From positions 1-15,448 of the forward strand of contig JBFFWQ010000133.1 of the NCBI GenBank assembly GCA_041570195.1: a DNA stretch of 15,448 nucleotides, written 5' to 3'. The first letter of the stretch is position 1. Each line of letters begins with the position of its first letter. The translations under genes were made by a program, and so were the position numbers. The notes under the pieces are model-generated. The model worked only from the letters and a program-made list of their open reading frames with translations, made no database searches and was not told the DNA's origin. The DNA is from UBA11865 sp041570195. GTDB taxonomy: Bacteria; Chloroflexota; Anaerolineae; Promineifilales; Promineifilaceae. Below are positions 6,155-14,077 of this stretch, piece after piece.

Positions 6155-8275
6155 ATGATGACGATGAGGCGAACTATTCCATTCATGTTGTTTCTGGCCA
6201 TTCTGGCTGCGGCCGGGCTGGCCTGTAGTTTTACCGACGAACTAGTTTCGGAGGTGACGCCAGCTACCCCGACGGCCATTGTATCTGGAGAGAATGTGGA
6301 CCCGCCAGCAGCCGCACCTGAACCAACCCAGACTCAACCGGATCCGACGACCAGCCCGACGCCGGCCGAATCTGCGGCGGCGACTAAGCCAGCGACCACG
6401 GTTGAACCAACGGTCGAGTCGACCGCACTGGAGCCAGAGCCGAGGCCAAACTCCAAAGTTCGTCCCGAGCAATTGGACAGTTTCGAGCGTTTGGCGACCG
6501 GTGAACCGCCCGAACGAGATGATCTTGAACTGGCCCGCCTGTATGGGGGCTGGGACGGGGCGCTGAGCCCGCCAGCAGCGGTAACTGAACCGTTGGCCGT
6601 GGGTACAGTCCAGCAGCTGCGCATTCTCAATCACGACGACATCACCTTCAGCACGACGCCATTCGAGCTGTTGGCGGTGAGCGACCACGCCTATTTCTGG
6701 TTCAGCGACGGCCCGACAGCTGATCGCATCCCGGCCGATGTTCTAGAGCAGACCGGCCGGAACTTCGACCAGATCTATGAACAGAGCGTGGCTATTTTCG
6801 GTCCGGAGGACAGCCCCGGGGTAGACGGCGATCCGCGGCTGCACATCGTCAACGCGGCGCCCGATCGACTGTGCGCCGATGCCGGCGCCTGTGGCCTAGC
6901 CGGTTACTTTAGCGGCGACGACGTTTTGCCAGCCGAGGTCGATCCTGATTCGAACAACCGCGAGATGTTCGTCATGAACGCCGACTACTTCGGCAGCGAC
7001 TTCTATCTAAATGTGCTGACCCATGAACTGCGGCACATGATCGAAGATAATTACGACCGCGGCGACGACGCCTGGGAAGGCGAAGGAGCGGCTATGCTAG
7101 CTGAGGACCTGTTGGGCTACCCGGACAACGCGGTCGGCCGGGCCAATCGTTTCCTGGCCCAGCCGGATCAGCAGCTAAATGCCTGGACCGACGGCGATAC
7201 CATCCCCTACTATGGCATGGGTTACCTTTTGAACCGCTATATCTACGATCGTCTGGGGCCGGAACTCTATCGTCAATTTGGCGCCAGTCACGAAACGGGC
7301 CTGGCGGCCATCGACCAGGTCGCGGCAGCCAATGATTTGGCGTTGACTGGCCACGACCTATGGCTGGACTGGCTGGTTGCCATGGCTTTGATCGGTCAGG
7401 CTGAAATTCCGGACGAATACGAGTTTGGCGTGGCCGGTCTCGACTCGCCGGACATGCAGATCGTCGACAGGTTTCCGGCGGCCTTCGACGAGACCGTTCA
7501 CCAGTACGCGGCCGACTTCTTCCGGTTGCTAGGCGACGAACAAGTGACCATCAACTTCGCCGGAAGTGAGCTTGTGCCCGTGCTGGATAGCCAACCGTAT
7601 TCCGGGCAGGCGATGTGGCTGGCCGACCGGGCCAATAACAGCCACGCTCGGCTGACGCGGGCAATCGACTTGAGCACCGTGGAGGCAGCGTCCCTGGAGT
7701 ACAGCGTTTATCATGACATCGAAGCCGGCTATGATTTTGCCTATCTTTTTGTCTCGGAGGACGACGGCCAGAGCTGGCAGCCGTTGGTGGCAGAAAACAT
7801 GCAAGGCGTAGAGTCAGATCCATCCGATTCGGCGCTGGCCGAGCGCTTCTACAGCGGTCGCAGCGATGAATGGCGACGGGAGCTCGTCGATCTCACGCCT
7901 TATGCCGGTCAAGAGATCTTGATCCGCTTCGCCTACCTGACCGATATGGTGCTGACTTTTGGCGGTCTGGCCGTAGACGACATCGCCATACCCGAGATCG
8001 GCTTCTCCGACGATGGGGAGACGGACGTCGCGGGTTGGACGGCCGAGGGTTTTGAGCGGGTGACAGGTAGCATCCCCCAACAATGGCAATTGTTGATGAT
8101 CACCTTCCCCGATGGCCGGCCGTCAGTTGAGCGCCTGAACGTGGCTGCCGACCAGACCCTGGCTCATTCGCTAGATTTGTTCGATAGCGATGGGGAGGCG
8201 ATCTTAATCGTTTCGGCCTGGGCGCCGACGACGTTGCAGCCGGCCGGTTATCACCTGGAATTTGCGGCGCCCTAA
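6155..8275 (+). CDS. Secreted lipoprotein with HEXXH metalloprotease domain (immune-inhibitor-A/M6-like)
   Basis: This 706-aa protein starts with a basic, hydrophobic signal peptide ending in GLAC (C24), read as a lipoprotein site although Leu is at -2, not the canonical -3. A Pro/Thr/Glu-rich linker (about 35-100) spaces it from the membrane. The catalytic part holds LTHELRHMIEDN, with H290, E291 and H294, followed by WEGEG, with E310 as probable third zinc ligand. This resembles the HEFQH...WLNEG arrangement of secreted M6/M30-like proteases. Four cysteine-poor beta-rich stretches follow. About residues 510-620 (EYSVYHDIEAGYD to VDDIAIPEI) look like the jelly-roll C-terminal domain of immune inhibitor A-type proteases. 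Probable role: extracellular proteolysis at the cell surface. There is no clear Shine-Dalgarno before ATG 6155; ATGs 6158 and 6164 are alternatives. Family placement is by motif only. Confidence 0.85.
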   Translation: MMTMRRTIPFMLFLAILAAAGLACSFTDELVSEVTPATPTAIVSGENVDPPAAAPEPTQTQPDPTTSPTPAESAAATKPATTVEPTVESTALEPEPRPNSKVRPEQLDSFERLATGEPPERDDLELARLYGGWDGALSPPAAVTEPLAVGTVQQLRILNHDDITFSTTPFELLAVSDHAYFWFSDGPTADRIPADVLEQTGRNFDQIYEQSVAIFGPEDSPGVDGDPRLHIVNAAPDRLCADAGACGLAGYFSGDDVLPAEVDPDSNNREMFVMNADYFGSDFYLNVLTHELRHMIEDNYDRGDDAWEGEGAAMLAEDLLGYPDNAVGRANRFLAQPDQQLNAWTDGDTIPYYGMGYLLNRYIYDRLGPELYRQFGASHETGLAAIDQVAAANDLALTGHDLWLDWLVAMALIGQAEIPDEYEFGVAGLDSPDMQIVDRFPAAFDETVHQYAADFFRLLGDEQVTINFAGSELVPVLDSQPYSGQAMWLADRANNSHARLTRAIDLSTVEAASLEYSVYHDIEAGYDFAYLFVSEDDGQSWQPLVAENMQGVESDPSDSALAERFYSGRSDEWRRELVDLTPYAGQEILIRFAYLTDMVLTFGGLAVDDIAIPEIGFSDDGETDVAGWTAEGFERVTGSIPQQWQLLMITFPDGRPSVERLNVAADQTLAHSLDLFDSDGEAILIVSAWAPTTLQPAGYHLEFAAP

Positions 8276-8418
8276 GGATACTTCGTTCCGAGGACTCCAC
8301 TCAGCATGACAAGTTTACGGCCATTCGTGTATCAGCAAATCAAATAATCGGCGTGCATTATTCCGCTGCCGAATCGAAAATATCCGCCTACTGGCTGACG
8401 AAATGCCGCTGTGACGCG

Positions 8419-8447
8419 TTGCGAAGGTGGCCTGGTTGTGTTAGCAT
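8419..8447 (+). promoter_or_regulatory. Probable promoter of tRNA-Gln
   Basis: TTGCGA (8419-8424) and TAGCAT (8442-8447) are separated by 17 bp. Transcription would start near 8454, about 6 nt before the tRNA. Each box matches the sigma-70 consensus at four of six positions. Confidence 0.4.
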
Positions 8448-8459
8448 TTGCCCAACTCT

Positions 8460-8533
8460 TGGGGCGTCGCCAAGTGGACTAAGGCAGCGGACTTTGAATC
8501 CGCCATTCGGAGGTTCGAATCCTCCCGCCCCAG
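8460..8533 (+). tRNA. tRNA-Gln (anticodon TTG)
   Basis: The cloverleaf folds completely. The acceptor stem TGGGGCG/CGCCCCA (8460-8466/8526-8532) is perfect, and G8533 is the discriminator. The D stem is GCC/GGC, with an 11-nt loop containing GG. The anticodon stem GCGGA/TCCGC encloses the loop CTTTGAA, with anticodon TTG at 8494-8496. The T arm is GGAGG-TTCGAAT-CCTCC. The 3' CCA is not encoded. A UUG anticodon reads CAA and, by wobble, CAG. The T at position 1 is usual for glutamine tRNAs. Confidence 0.96.
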
Positions 8534-8618
8534 TTCTGTTCTTGACTATGATTCTGATGAGGGCTGAGTAGTGCCAATAGGGCTCAGTCCTCGTTCTGTC
8601 TCAGGTGGAATGCGGCCT

Positions 8619-9659
8619 ATGGCCGAACTGGCAGTCGTCATATTGGCCGCCGGCAAGGGAACCCGGATGCTTTCCCGGCGGCAAAAGATATTGCACGAAG
8701 TGGGCGGGCAGCCGATGGTCAGCCACGTCTTTGAGTCCGCCCTCAAGGTGGCTGATTTGCCGCCACTGCTGGTAGTCGGGCCGGGCGAAGACGGCGTGCA
8801 GGAGCTATTTGGGGAGCGTGCCAGCTATGTTCTACAACCGGAGCAACTGGGCACCGGGCACGCGACGATGATGGCTGCTCCATTACTTGAGGGCCGCTCG
8901 CGCCAGGTGCTGGTGACCTATGCTGACATGCCGCTGCTGCGGGCCGATACGATGGTTGACCTGGCCGAACGGCAGCGGGTCAACGGCGCGGCCGTGGTGA
9001 TGCTGACCGTTATGGGCGAGCCAAGCTCGACTTTCGGCCGGGTGGTGCGCGGCCAGGCTGGCCAGGTAGTCGAAATTGTCGAGGTGGCTGAGGCGCGGCA
9101 ACGCCCGGAGGCACAAACGCTACTGGCTATTCTGGAACATAACGCTGGCGTCTATTGTTTTGACGCTGATTGGCTATGGCAGAACCTACCTGACTTACCG
9201 CTGCGCCAGGCGCGCGGCGGGCAGGAATACTATCTGACCGACCTAGTGGGCCTGGCCGTGAGCCAGGATCAGCCGGTTGAGGCCCAAGTGGTAGAAGACG
9301 CCGACGAATGCCTGGGCGCCGGTACACGAGCCGAGCTGGTCGCGGTTGAGAAGGCCTTCCGGCGGCGGGCCAATGCCCGCTGGCTTTCGGCCGGGGTCAC
9401 GTTGATCGATCCCGAGAGCACCTATATCGATCAGACGGTGTCCATAGGTCAGGACACGGTGATCTGGCCCAATACCTACTTGCAGGGCCAGACGACGATT
9501 GGCCGGGACAATGTTCTTGGCCCCAATACCATCATTCGCGATGCGACGCTGGGCGATGGCTGCCGGGTCGAAGGGGCTGTTGTCGAGCGTTGCCAGCTAG
9601 GCGATGGCGCGGCCGTTTGGCCATTCACTCACATAGTCGATGGAGAGCTGCTAGGTTAG
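8619..9659 (+). CDS. GlmU-like N-acetylglucosamine-1-phosphate uridylyltransferase lacking the acetyltransferase end
   Basis: This 346-aa protein has a complete GlmU-type nucleotidyltransferase domain. It shows LAAGKGTRM (9-17), K23, the uridine-binding QPEQLGTGHA (73-82), metal ligand D103 in YADMPLL, E155 in IVEVAE, N175 and QEYYLTD (202-208). It would join UTP and GlcNAc-1-P to make UDP-GlcNAc. After residue 255 only about four left-handed beta-helix turns follow. It ends where E. coli GlmU (456 aa) continues into the acetyl-CoA site, so the GlcN-1-P acetyltransferase function should be absent. The segment aligned with the GVNNR Mg-ligand loop reads DADEC, so the usual Asn appears replaced. 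ATG 8619 is chosen because AGGTGG (8603-8608) lies 10 nt upstream; ATG 8610 is too close. A TATGAT at 8547-8552 could be its -10 box. A sugar-1-phosphate nucleotidyltransferase for another sugar is the main alternative. Confidence 0.88.
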   Translation: MAELAVVILAAGKGTRMLSRRQKILHEVGGQPMVSHVFESALKVADLPPLLVVGPGEDGVQELFGERASYVLQPEQLGTGHATMMAAPLLEGRSRQVLVTYADMPLLRADTMVDLAERQRVNGAAVVMLTVMGEPSSTFGRVVRGQAGQVVEIVEVAEARQRPEAQTLLAILEHNAGVYCFDADWLWQNLPDLPLRQARGGQEYYLTDLVGLAVSQDQPVEAQVVEDADECLGAGTRAELVAVEKAFRRRANARWLSAGVTLIDPESTYIDQTVSIGQDTVIWPNTYLQGQTTIGRDNVLGPNTIIRDATLGDGCRVEGAVVERCQLGDGAAVWPFTHIVDGELLG

Positions 9660-9675
9660 GATCAGGCAAGGTTGT

Positions 9676-9689
9676 CGGATAAGTATCCG
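9676..9689. promoter_or_regulatory. 14-bp perfect dyad between glmU-like and cdd
   Basis: CGGATA-AG-TATCCG is a perfect dyad. The 2-nt centre is too small for a hairpin loop, so a protein-binding site fits better. It lies in the 54-nt spacer before the cdd ribosome site. Confidence 0.35.
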
Positions 9690-9713
9690 TAGGCGCCTTT
9701 CAAGGGGATGACG

Positions 9714-10118
9714 ATGGTAACTGAGGAGCAAAAGCAAGCGCTACTGCAGGCCGCCTGCCAGGTGCGGGAGATGGCGTACGCGCCCTATTCGAAATATAAG
9801 GTCGGCGCGGCTATTATGACTGCTGGCGGCCGCTTATTCACCGGCGCTAACGTGGAGAATGCGTCCTATGGCCTGTCGATCTGCGCCGAGCGGTCGGCCG
9901 TATTCAGCGCAGTCACGGCCGGGGCGACGCTTATCGTGGCCGTGGCCGTCTGCACGGAGAACGCCGTCGCGCCCTGCGGCGCGTGTCGCCAGGTGCTGGG
10001 CGAGTTTGGCGGCGATATTCCCGTTTTTCTCACTGATCCAACCGGTAACATACGCCTGACCTATCTGCACACCTTGTTGCCCGATCACTTCAGCCCGGGC
10101 GACCTGCCGGGAGCCTGA
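9714..10118 (+). CDS. cdd: Cytidine deaminase
   Basis: This 134-aa protein has the length of homotetrameric cytidine deaminases, which convert cytidine and deoxycytidine to uridine and deoxyuridine in pyrimidine salvage. The zinc site is complete: C57-A58-E59 in SICAERSA, with E59 as proton shuttle, and PCGACRQ, with C88 and C91. The substrate-binding stretches PYSKYKVGAA (24-33) and GANVENASYG (44-53) are also present. AAGGGG at 9702-9707 abuts ATG 9708, so ATG 9714, six nt downstream, is the better start. It follows the GlmU-like gene on the same strand after 54 nt and may be co-transcribed with it. Its 3' end faces the unknown gene at 10147 with a 28-nt spacer. Confidence 0.96.
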   Translation: MVTEEQKQALLQAACQVREMAYAPYSKYKVGAAIMTAGGRLFTGANVENASYGLSICAERSAVFSAVTAGATLIVAVAVCTENAVAPCGACRQVLGEFGGDIPVFLTDPTGNIRLTYLHTLLPDHFSPGDLPGA

Positions 10119-10146
10119 ATAGCAGCCAACGCCTGACTGCTCACAG

Positions 10147-11424
10147 CTAACCGCTATCTTGATGATGCAATCTGCGGGCGGCGATGACTGATAGGCCGTT
10201 TTCGGTCAGCGCCCAGGCCGTGCGATTCAGGGCGTCGAACTTGTCGAGGAAGTTGAGGGCAAGGTTATCCCAGTCGCATGATTCCTGGACCTCGGTCTTG
10301 TCGCGGAAGTAGTCCAGGATATCCGACGGATGTTCCCGGGCCTGGTCGATCTCGGGATCGCCGCCTTCGTGTTTGGCCGAGATATTGGCCACGTGGTCGG
10401 CCAATTCGACCAACTCGGCCCGGCGATTATAGGGTTGGCGAACGATACTCTTCCAGGTTTCGGTGATGTGGTGCTCGAAACGGACCACCTCTTCGAACCC
10501 GAGGTCCTTTCGAAACTGGGCCGTTATCTCCATCGACTCGTTGTTTACCGAATTGCTCCAGTTGAAGCCGATCAGCGGCGAGGTGCCGTCGTCGCGAGCG
10601 AAGAGCTTGGCGCCGATCAGCGTCCACAGAGCGGCATAAGGATTGTCGTTGCCCATGAAGACCGAGATCTTAAATTCGTTGTCCACGCCCAGGCGGTGCA
10701 GCAAATAGCCGAGCAGCACGGTGCCGGGGTTGATGTTCAAGACCTGGCGCACGCCATAGTTGGTGTAATAGTACAGGTACTCGTCCAGCCACTTCAAAGC
10801 GTGCCGGTTGGGTTGGCCCACGCCGCCGAAATAGCCGGTGATCGTTTCCGGACCGCCCAGATGGACATTGGAGCCATCGGTGCCCTTGGTGTCCAGTGTC
10901 TCCACATAGCTAGCGCCGATGATCTGCATGGCGGCTGCGAAGGCGGGCAGATCGCCGTCTTCTTCTTGCTCTTTCATTTTGCGCACCCGGATGAACCGGC
11001 CGGGCATCAGCGAGCCCTGATCAATGGCTCGCCGGGCGGCGTCGATCACCCAGGGGAAGTATTGGCAGGCGCTGACCTCCAGCGTGACGGCGTAGTCGTC
11101 GGCGAAAACCGTTTGCTCGGCTGCCTCGCCCAACACTTTGCGCCGATATTCGGCCTCGCTGATGAAAGCCCGCTTGTCTCGTTGTTCGGCCAGCCAGGCC
11201 AGGTCGGCCGCGTAGTCGGGTCGGGTCGCTTTCACGCGATCAAGTAAGGTGGACAAGTGCCTGGCTTCGGCCGCCTTCCGGTTGATTTCCTCTGGCGTGC
11301 CATAGCGAGCCACCACCTCTAGAAAGTCGTCGATCACCTGCATATCGGGATTTAGCAGGATGGCGTTAATGGCTTCCAGGCGGTCGGAAGAGATCTCCAG
11401 TCGTCGGCGCAGATTCTCTGTCAT
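10147..11424 (-). CDS. Conserved-looking protein of unknown function, 425 aa
   Basis: I cannot assign a family. The protein is soluble: no signal peptide, no membrane segment. The N-terminal 100 residues are helical and charged. From about 105 to 350 it alternates hydrophobic strands and helices in a way that would suit a TIM-barrel-like enzyme. Gly/Asp-rich turns include LDTKGTDGSNVHLGGPETI (177-195), NINPGT (230-235), FMGNDNPYAAL (256-266) and FNWSNSVNNESMEI (287-300). A His-rich FEHHITETW (316-324) and H343/H352 could be metal or substrate ligands. The start is well supported: AAGGAG (11431-11436) lies 6 nt before ATG 11424. It diverges from recO across a 179-nt promoter region and converges with cdd. 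Such well-formed acidic and polar clusters suggest an enzyme, but this is inference. Confidence 0.85.
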   Translation of the reverse strand: MTENLRRRLEISSDRLEAINAILLNPDMQVIDDFLEVVARYGTPEEINRKAAEARHLSTLLDRVKATRPDYAADLAWLAEQRDKRAFISEAEYRRKVLGEAAEQTVFADDYAVTLEVSACQYFPWVIDAARRAIDQGSLMPGRFIRVRKMKEQEEDGDLPAFAAAMQIIGASYVETLDTKGTDGSNVHLGGPETITGYFGGVGQPNRHALKWLDEYLYYYTNYGVRQVLNINPGTVLLGYLLHRLGVDNEFKISVFMGNDNPYAALWTLIGAKLFARDDGTSPLIGFNWSNSVNNESMEITAQFRKDLGFEEVVRFEHHITETWKSIVRQPYNRRAELVELADHVANISAKHEGGDPEIDQAREHPSDILDYFRDKTEVQESCDWDNLALNFLDKFDALNRTAWALTENGLSVIAARRLHHQDSG

Positions 11425-11569
11425 TGTGCTCTCCTTGGAATGGGATGCAGACTAACACCTGACTGTGCTAAACTAAGAATTCCCTTTCATCCGTACATTA
11501 GACCAGATGGACGGCCGGCCACAAGTGACAAACGTCCTGATCGGCCGGTGACAAATGGATATTTGCCGA

Positions 11570-11596
11570 GTGCGGCACACTATAGTGCGGTACAAT
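11570..11596 (+). promoter_or_regulatory. recO promoter region with palindrome and direct repeat
   Basis: A good -10 box, TACAAT, lies at 11591-11596, only 7 nt before the recO ATG. No -35 match is found at 16-18 bp. Instead there is a perfect 10-bp palindrome CACTATAGTG (11578-11587) and a direct repeat GTGCGGYACA (11570-11579 and 11585-11594). These suggest activator or repressor control and a leaderless mRNA. Confidence 0.4.
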
Positions 11597-11603
11597 AGAC
11601 GGG

Positions 11604-12392
11604 ATGCGCAGGGTCAGAACATATCGCAGTGAAGCTATCGTCTTACGCCGGAACGATTTCGGCGAAGCCGACCGTATGCTGACGCTGTACAGCCGGGAGT
11701 TCGGCAAGATCCGAGCCCTGGCCAAGGGGGCCAGAAAGCCCCAGACGCGCAAGACGGGACATGTGGAGCTGTTCATGCGTTCTAGCTTTATGTTTGCCAA
11801 GGGCAAGAATATAGACATCGTGACCCAGGCCGAACTGGTGGAGCCCTATGCCGCCCTACGGGATGACCTTGTGCGTACGACATATGCAGCTTACTTGACC
11901 GAGCTTTTGGATGGCCTGACGGCCGATGCCGATCGTGATTTGGCCAAGTATGACTTGCTGTCTAAGGCCCTTGGTTGGTTGGCCGAGTCGGACAATTCGC
12001 TGTTGATCGCCCGCTACTACGAGTTGCGCCTGCTGAGTCTGGCTGGCTTTCAACCACAACTGTTCCACTGCGTCTCCTGTCGCGAACCGATCGAAGAGCA
12101 AGATCAATTCTTCAGCGCCGAACTGGGCGGGCTGCTGTGCCCTGCCTGCCAAGGAGCCGACCGCGGAGCCCGGCCGATCTCGAGTTCGGCCGTCAAAGTG
12201 CTGCGCCATCTGCAAAGCCATGAGTGGGAGTATGTGAAGGAATTGCGACTGCGGGGCAGGCTACGGCGCGAGTTGGAGTCGACGATGCACTTCTATTTGC
12301 GCCATATCTTGGAGCGAAATCTGAAGTCGGCCGAGTTCTTGTTTCGTCTGCGGCGCGAGGCGGAGCTGTTTGCTCCAGTAGACGACGACTGA
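11604..12392 (+). CDS. recO: DNA repair protein RecO
   Basis: RecO anneals single strands and, with RecR, loads RecA onto SSB-coated DNA in the RecFOR gap-repair pathway. This 262-aa protein begins with the typical OB-fold opening, TYRSEAIVLRRNDFGEADR (6-24), and the basic GKIRALAKGARKPQTRK stretch (34-50) expected for DNA binding. A helical domain follows, with a four-cysteine zinc site C156-x2-C159 and C179-x2-C182. The length and order match bacterial RecO. ATG 11604 has only a weak GGG immediately upstream, while a TACAAT box ends 8 nt before it, so translation may be leaderless. It stands alone, diverging from the unknown 425-aa gene and converging with a methyltransferase. Confidence 0.95.
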   Translation: MRRVRTYRSEAIVLRRNDFGEADRMLTLYSREFGKIRALAKGARKPQTRKTGHVELFMRSSFMFAKGKNIDIVTQAELVEPYAALRDDLVRTTYAAYLTELLDGLTADADRDLAKYDLLSKALGWLAESDNSLLIARYYELRLLSLAGFQPQLFHCVSCREPIEEQDQFFSAELGGLLCPACQGADRGARPISSSAVKVLRHLQSHEWEYVKELRLRGRLRRELESTMHFYLRHILERNLKSAEFLFRLRREAELFAPVDDD

Positions 12393-12433
12393 AGATTCAC
12401 TCGCCAGTAAGACGGACTAAAAGCCAGGGAGTG

Positions 12434-12470
12434 GATTCTCGGCCGAATCTGGAAAGATCGGCCGGCCGAT
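12434..12470. other. Two hairpin-forming sequences in the convergent recO/methyltransferase spacer
   Basis: GATTC/GAATC (12434-12438/12445-12449) encloses a 6-nt loop. Then ATCGGCCGGCCGAT (12457-12470) is a perfect 14-bp palindrome. They sit in the 96-nt gap between convergent genes, where a bidirectional terminator would be useful, but no T-tract is present on either strand. The palindrome is also an instance of the GGCCGG word enriched across the window. Confidence 0.35.
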
Positions 12471-12488
12471 TTCATGCTTATGCCAGAG

Positions 12489-13202
12489 CTAATCAGCCGG
12501 CATCTGACCACCATAAACTGCGTGCCCGGCGGCCATCGAGTAGACGTCCATAGATTCGAAACCGGCCGCTTCCAGCCATTTCAATTGCTCGAACAAGGGC
12601 GAAGGCTTGTCCACCGGATCCGGATGGCGGTAGATATTCCATTTGCTTGACGCAAAGTGGTCGAAGGCCGATTCGTCGCCGGCCAGATCCAGCGAGCGCC
12701 GATGGACGGCCGCATCCCAGTTCTCGGCCGCCAGGTTCAGGCCTAGTGGCGATGTGGGTTCGATCAGGTCGGCGATAAGCAGCACCCCGGATGGGCTCAA
12801 CATGCCGGCAATATCACGGAACAGGGCCGCTTTTTGCCGGCCGTCCAGGTGATGGATGCACAGTGTGCTGACGACGGCCTGGATTGGCCATGGCGGGCGG
12901 CGCCAGTCGTCGTCGGCCAGATCGAAGCTTTGGGGATCGAAGCGCCGGCCGAAGGGAGCCAGACGGGAGGCGGCCTGGCGCAACATTTCTGGCGAGCCAT
13001 CGTAGCCGTGTACCGTGCAGTTGGGGAAACGGTCCAGAATGACCTCGGCCAGCAAGCCTTCCCCGCAGCACAACTCCAGAACGTGGAACGGTTCGGTGCA
13101 GTCCGGTATCAGTCGGCAGATGGTATCCAGTTGGGCTTCACGTTCGGGTACGAAATACACGCCGTACTCAACGAACTCCCGTGAATCTTCCTCACTCCAC
13201 AT
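12489..13202 (-). CDS. Class I SAM-dependent methyltransferase
   Basis: This 237-aa protein carries the SAM fold: VLELCCGEG at 41-49, with Cys in place of the usual first Gly; the acidic ribose ligand D68 in GYDGS; DLADDDW around 95-100; and VSTLCIHHLDG (111-121) as motif IV. The substrate is unknown. The first ATG is 13200-13202; a TTG one codon earlier is possible. The start lies 3 nt after the stop of the upstream methyltransferase gene, so the two are surely co-transcribed and probably coupled; only a weak GAGAAG-like ribosome site is visible. The two proteins differ in sequence outside the SAM motifs, so they are not a recent duplication. They may act in series on one small molecule, but nothing in the context names it. 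Confidence 0.9.
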   Translation of the reverse strand: MWSEEDSREFVEYGVYFVPEREAQLDTICRLIPDCTEPFHVLELCCGEGLLAEVILDRFPNCTVHGYDGSPEMLRQAASRLAPFGRRFDPQSFDLADDDWRRPPWPIQAVVSTLCIHHLDGRQKAALFRDIAGMLSPSGVLLIADLIEPTSPLGLNLAAENWDAAVHRRSLDLAGDESAFDHFASSKWNIYRHPDPVDKPSPLFEQLKWLEAAGFESMDVYSMAAGHAVYGGQMPAD

Positions 13203-13205
13203 CAA

Positions 13206-14027
13206 TCACTTCTCTAACCAGTAGACGATATCGAACGATTTGCCGATGAGCAGATAGATGCTCAAGGTGTACAGGGCAAGGGCTAATTCGTAGCGTCGCC
13301 GGCCGAGGTGGGGCAAGTAGCGTTCGGGCTTGCGCCGCATGCGCGACAAGCGTAACAATCCGCGACTGTAGAAACCGTATTCTTCCTCAATGTACTCCAG
13401 CCGTTCCCCGCCGATGATCTCGGCATCTCGAATGGTCAAGCCGGCCGTCGCAAAAGCCGACTCCAGGGTCTGGCGCGAGAGGTTGCGGCTGACGATGCCC
13501 AGGGGAGCAAAAAGAGCGGCCGCTTCCTCCTGGCCAAGCAGATCGCCGGCCAGGGTGGCCAGGACGAGCATACTGCCCCCTGGCTTGAGAACCCGGCCGC
13601 ATTCGGCCAGGCTATTCTCCAGGTCCGGGACGTGGAGCAGCATATCGCGACAGAATACCAGGTCGACCGCACCGTCAGGGGCAGGCAGCGATTCGACGTC
13701 CGCCTGGCCAAACAAGACCTGAGCGCGCAGCCCTTCCTCGTGGACTATCGTTTCGGCCCGCCTTAAATTGCCGACCGCCAGGTCCAGGGCCAGCACCTGG
13801 CAGCCGTATCGGCGGGCCAGGCTACGGGCGTGGTCGCCCCGGCCGCAGCCTACGTCGAGCGCTAGCATATCCCGGCCGATCCCGATCCGCCCGGCGAACT
13901 CAACCAGCATGCCGACTGGCCGCGGACGTAGGCTATGGTCCAGAATCTGGTAATTGCCCTCCAAGTGGGCATCCAGAAGATCCGGATAGAGTTGTTCCAT
14001 TTGCGCTTGCTGATTGTGGTAGGGCAT
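13206..14027 (-). CDS. Class I SAM-dependent methyltransferase with C-terminal hydrophobic segment
   Basis: This 273-aa protein has the SAM-binding motif LALDVGCGRG (55-64), D82 in LALDLA as ribose ligand, QADVESLP (108-115), VDLVFCRDMLLH (121-132) and RVLKPGG (145-151). After residue 215 the sequence becomes basic (RMRRKPERYL). It ends in a hydrophobic stretch (about 247-262) that could be an amphipathic or membrane-attached helix, so a lipid or quinone-like substrate is conceivable; that is inference. ATG 14027 lacks a strong ribosome site; Met10 is an alternative start. It leads the two-gene methyltransferase unit and follows the recD2 gene on the same strand after a 116-nt spacer with a palindromic repeat. 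Confidence 0.9.
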   Translation of the reverse strand: MPYHNQQAQMEQLYPDLLDAHLEGNYQILDHSLRPRPVGMLVEFAGRIGIGRDMLALDVGCGRGDHARSLARRYGCQVLALDLAVGNLRRAETIVHEEGLRAQVLFGQADVESLPAPDGAVDLVFCRDMLLHVPDLENSLAECGRVLKPGGSMLVLATLAGDLLGQEEAAALFAPLGIVSRNLSRQTLESAFATAGLTIRDAEIIGGERLEYIEEEYGFYSRGLLRLSRMRRKPERYLPHLGRRRYELALALYTLSIYLLIGKSFDIVYWLEK

Positions 14028-14077
14028 TGTTTAGCTTATCATTCTCCCGAAATCCTGATCGCTCATATCTCGGAGTA

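Noticed and set aside
8274..8318. Sequence like the dispersed CTTCG...CACTCAGCATGACA intergenic element seen in many bacteria
   Set aside because: Only one partial copy is in the window and it forms no good stem, so a repeat-family call cannot be supported here.
10330..11247. 305-codon plus-strand ORF antisense to the 425-aa gene
   Set aside because: Its product is rich in Val, Gly, Gln and His repeats typical of antisense frames, and it has no motif or ribosome site; the opposite strand has a strong AAGGAG and structured protein.
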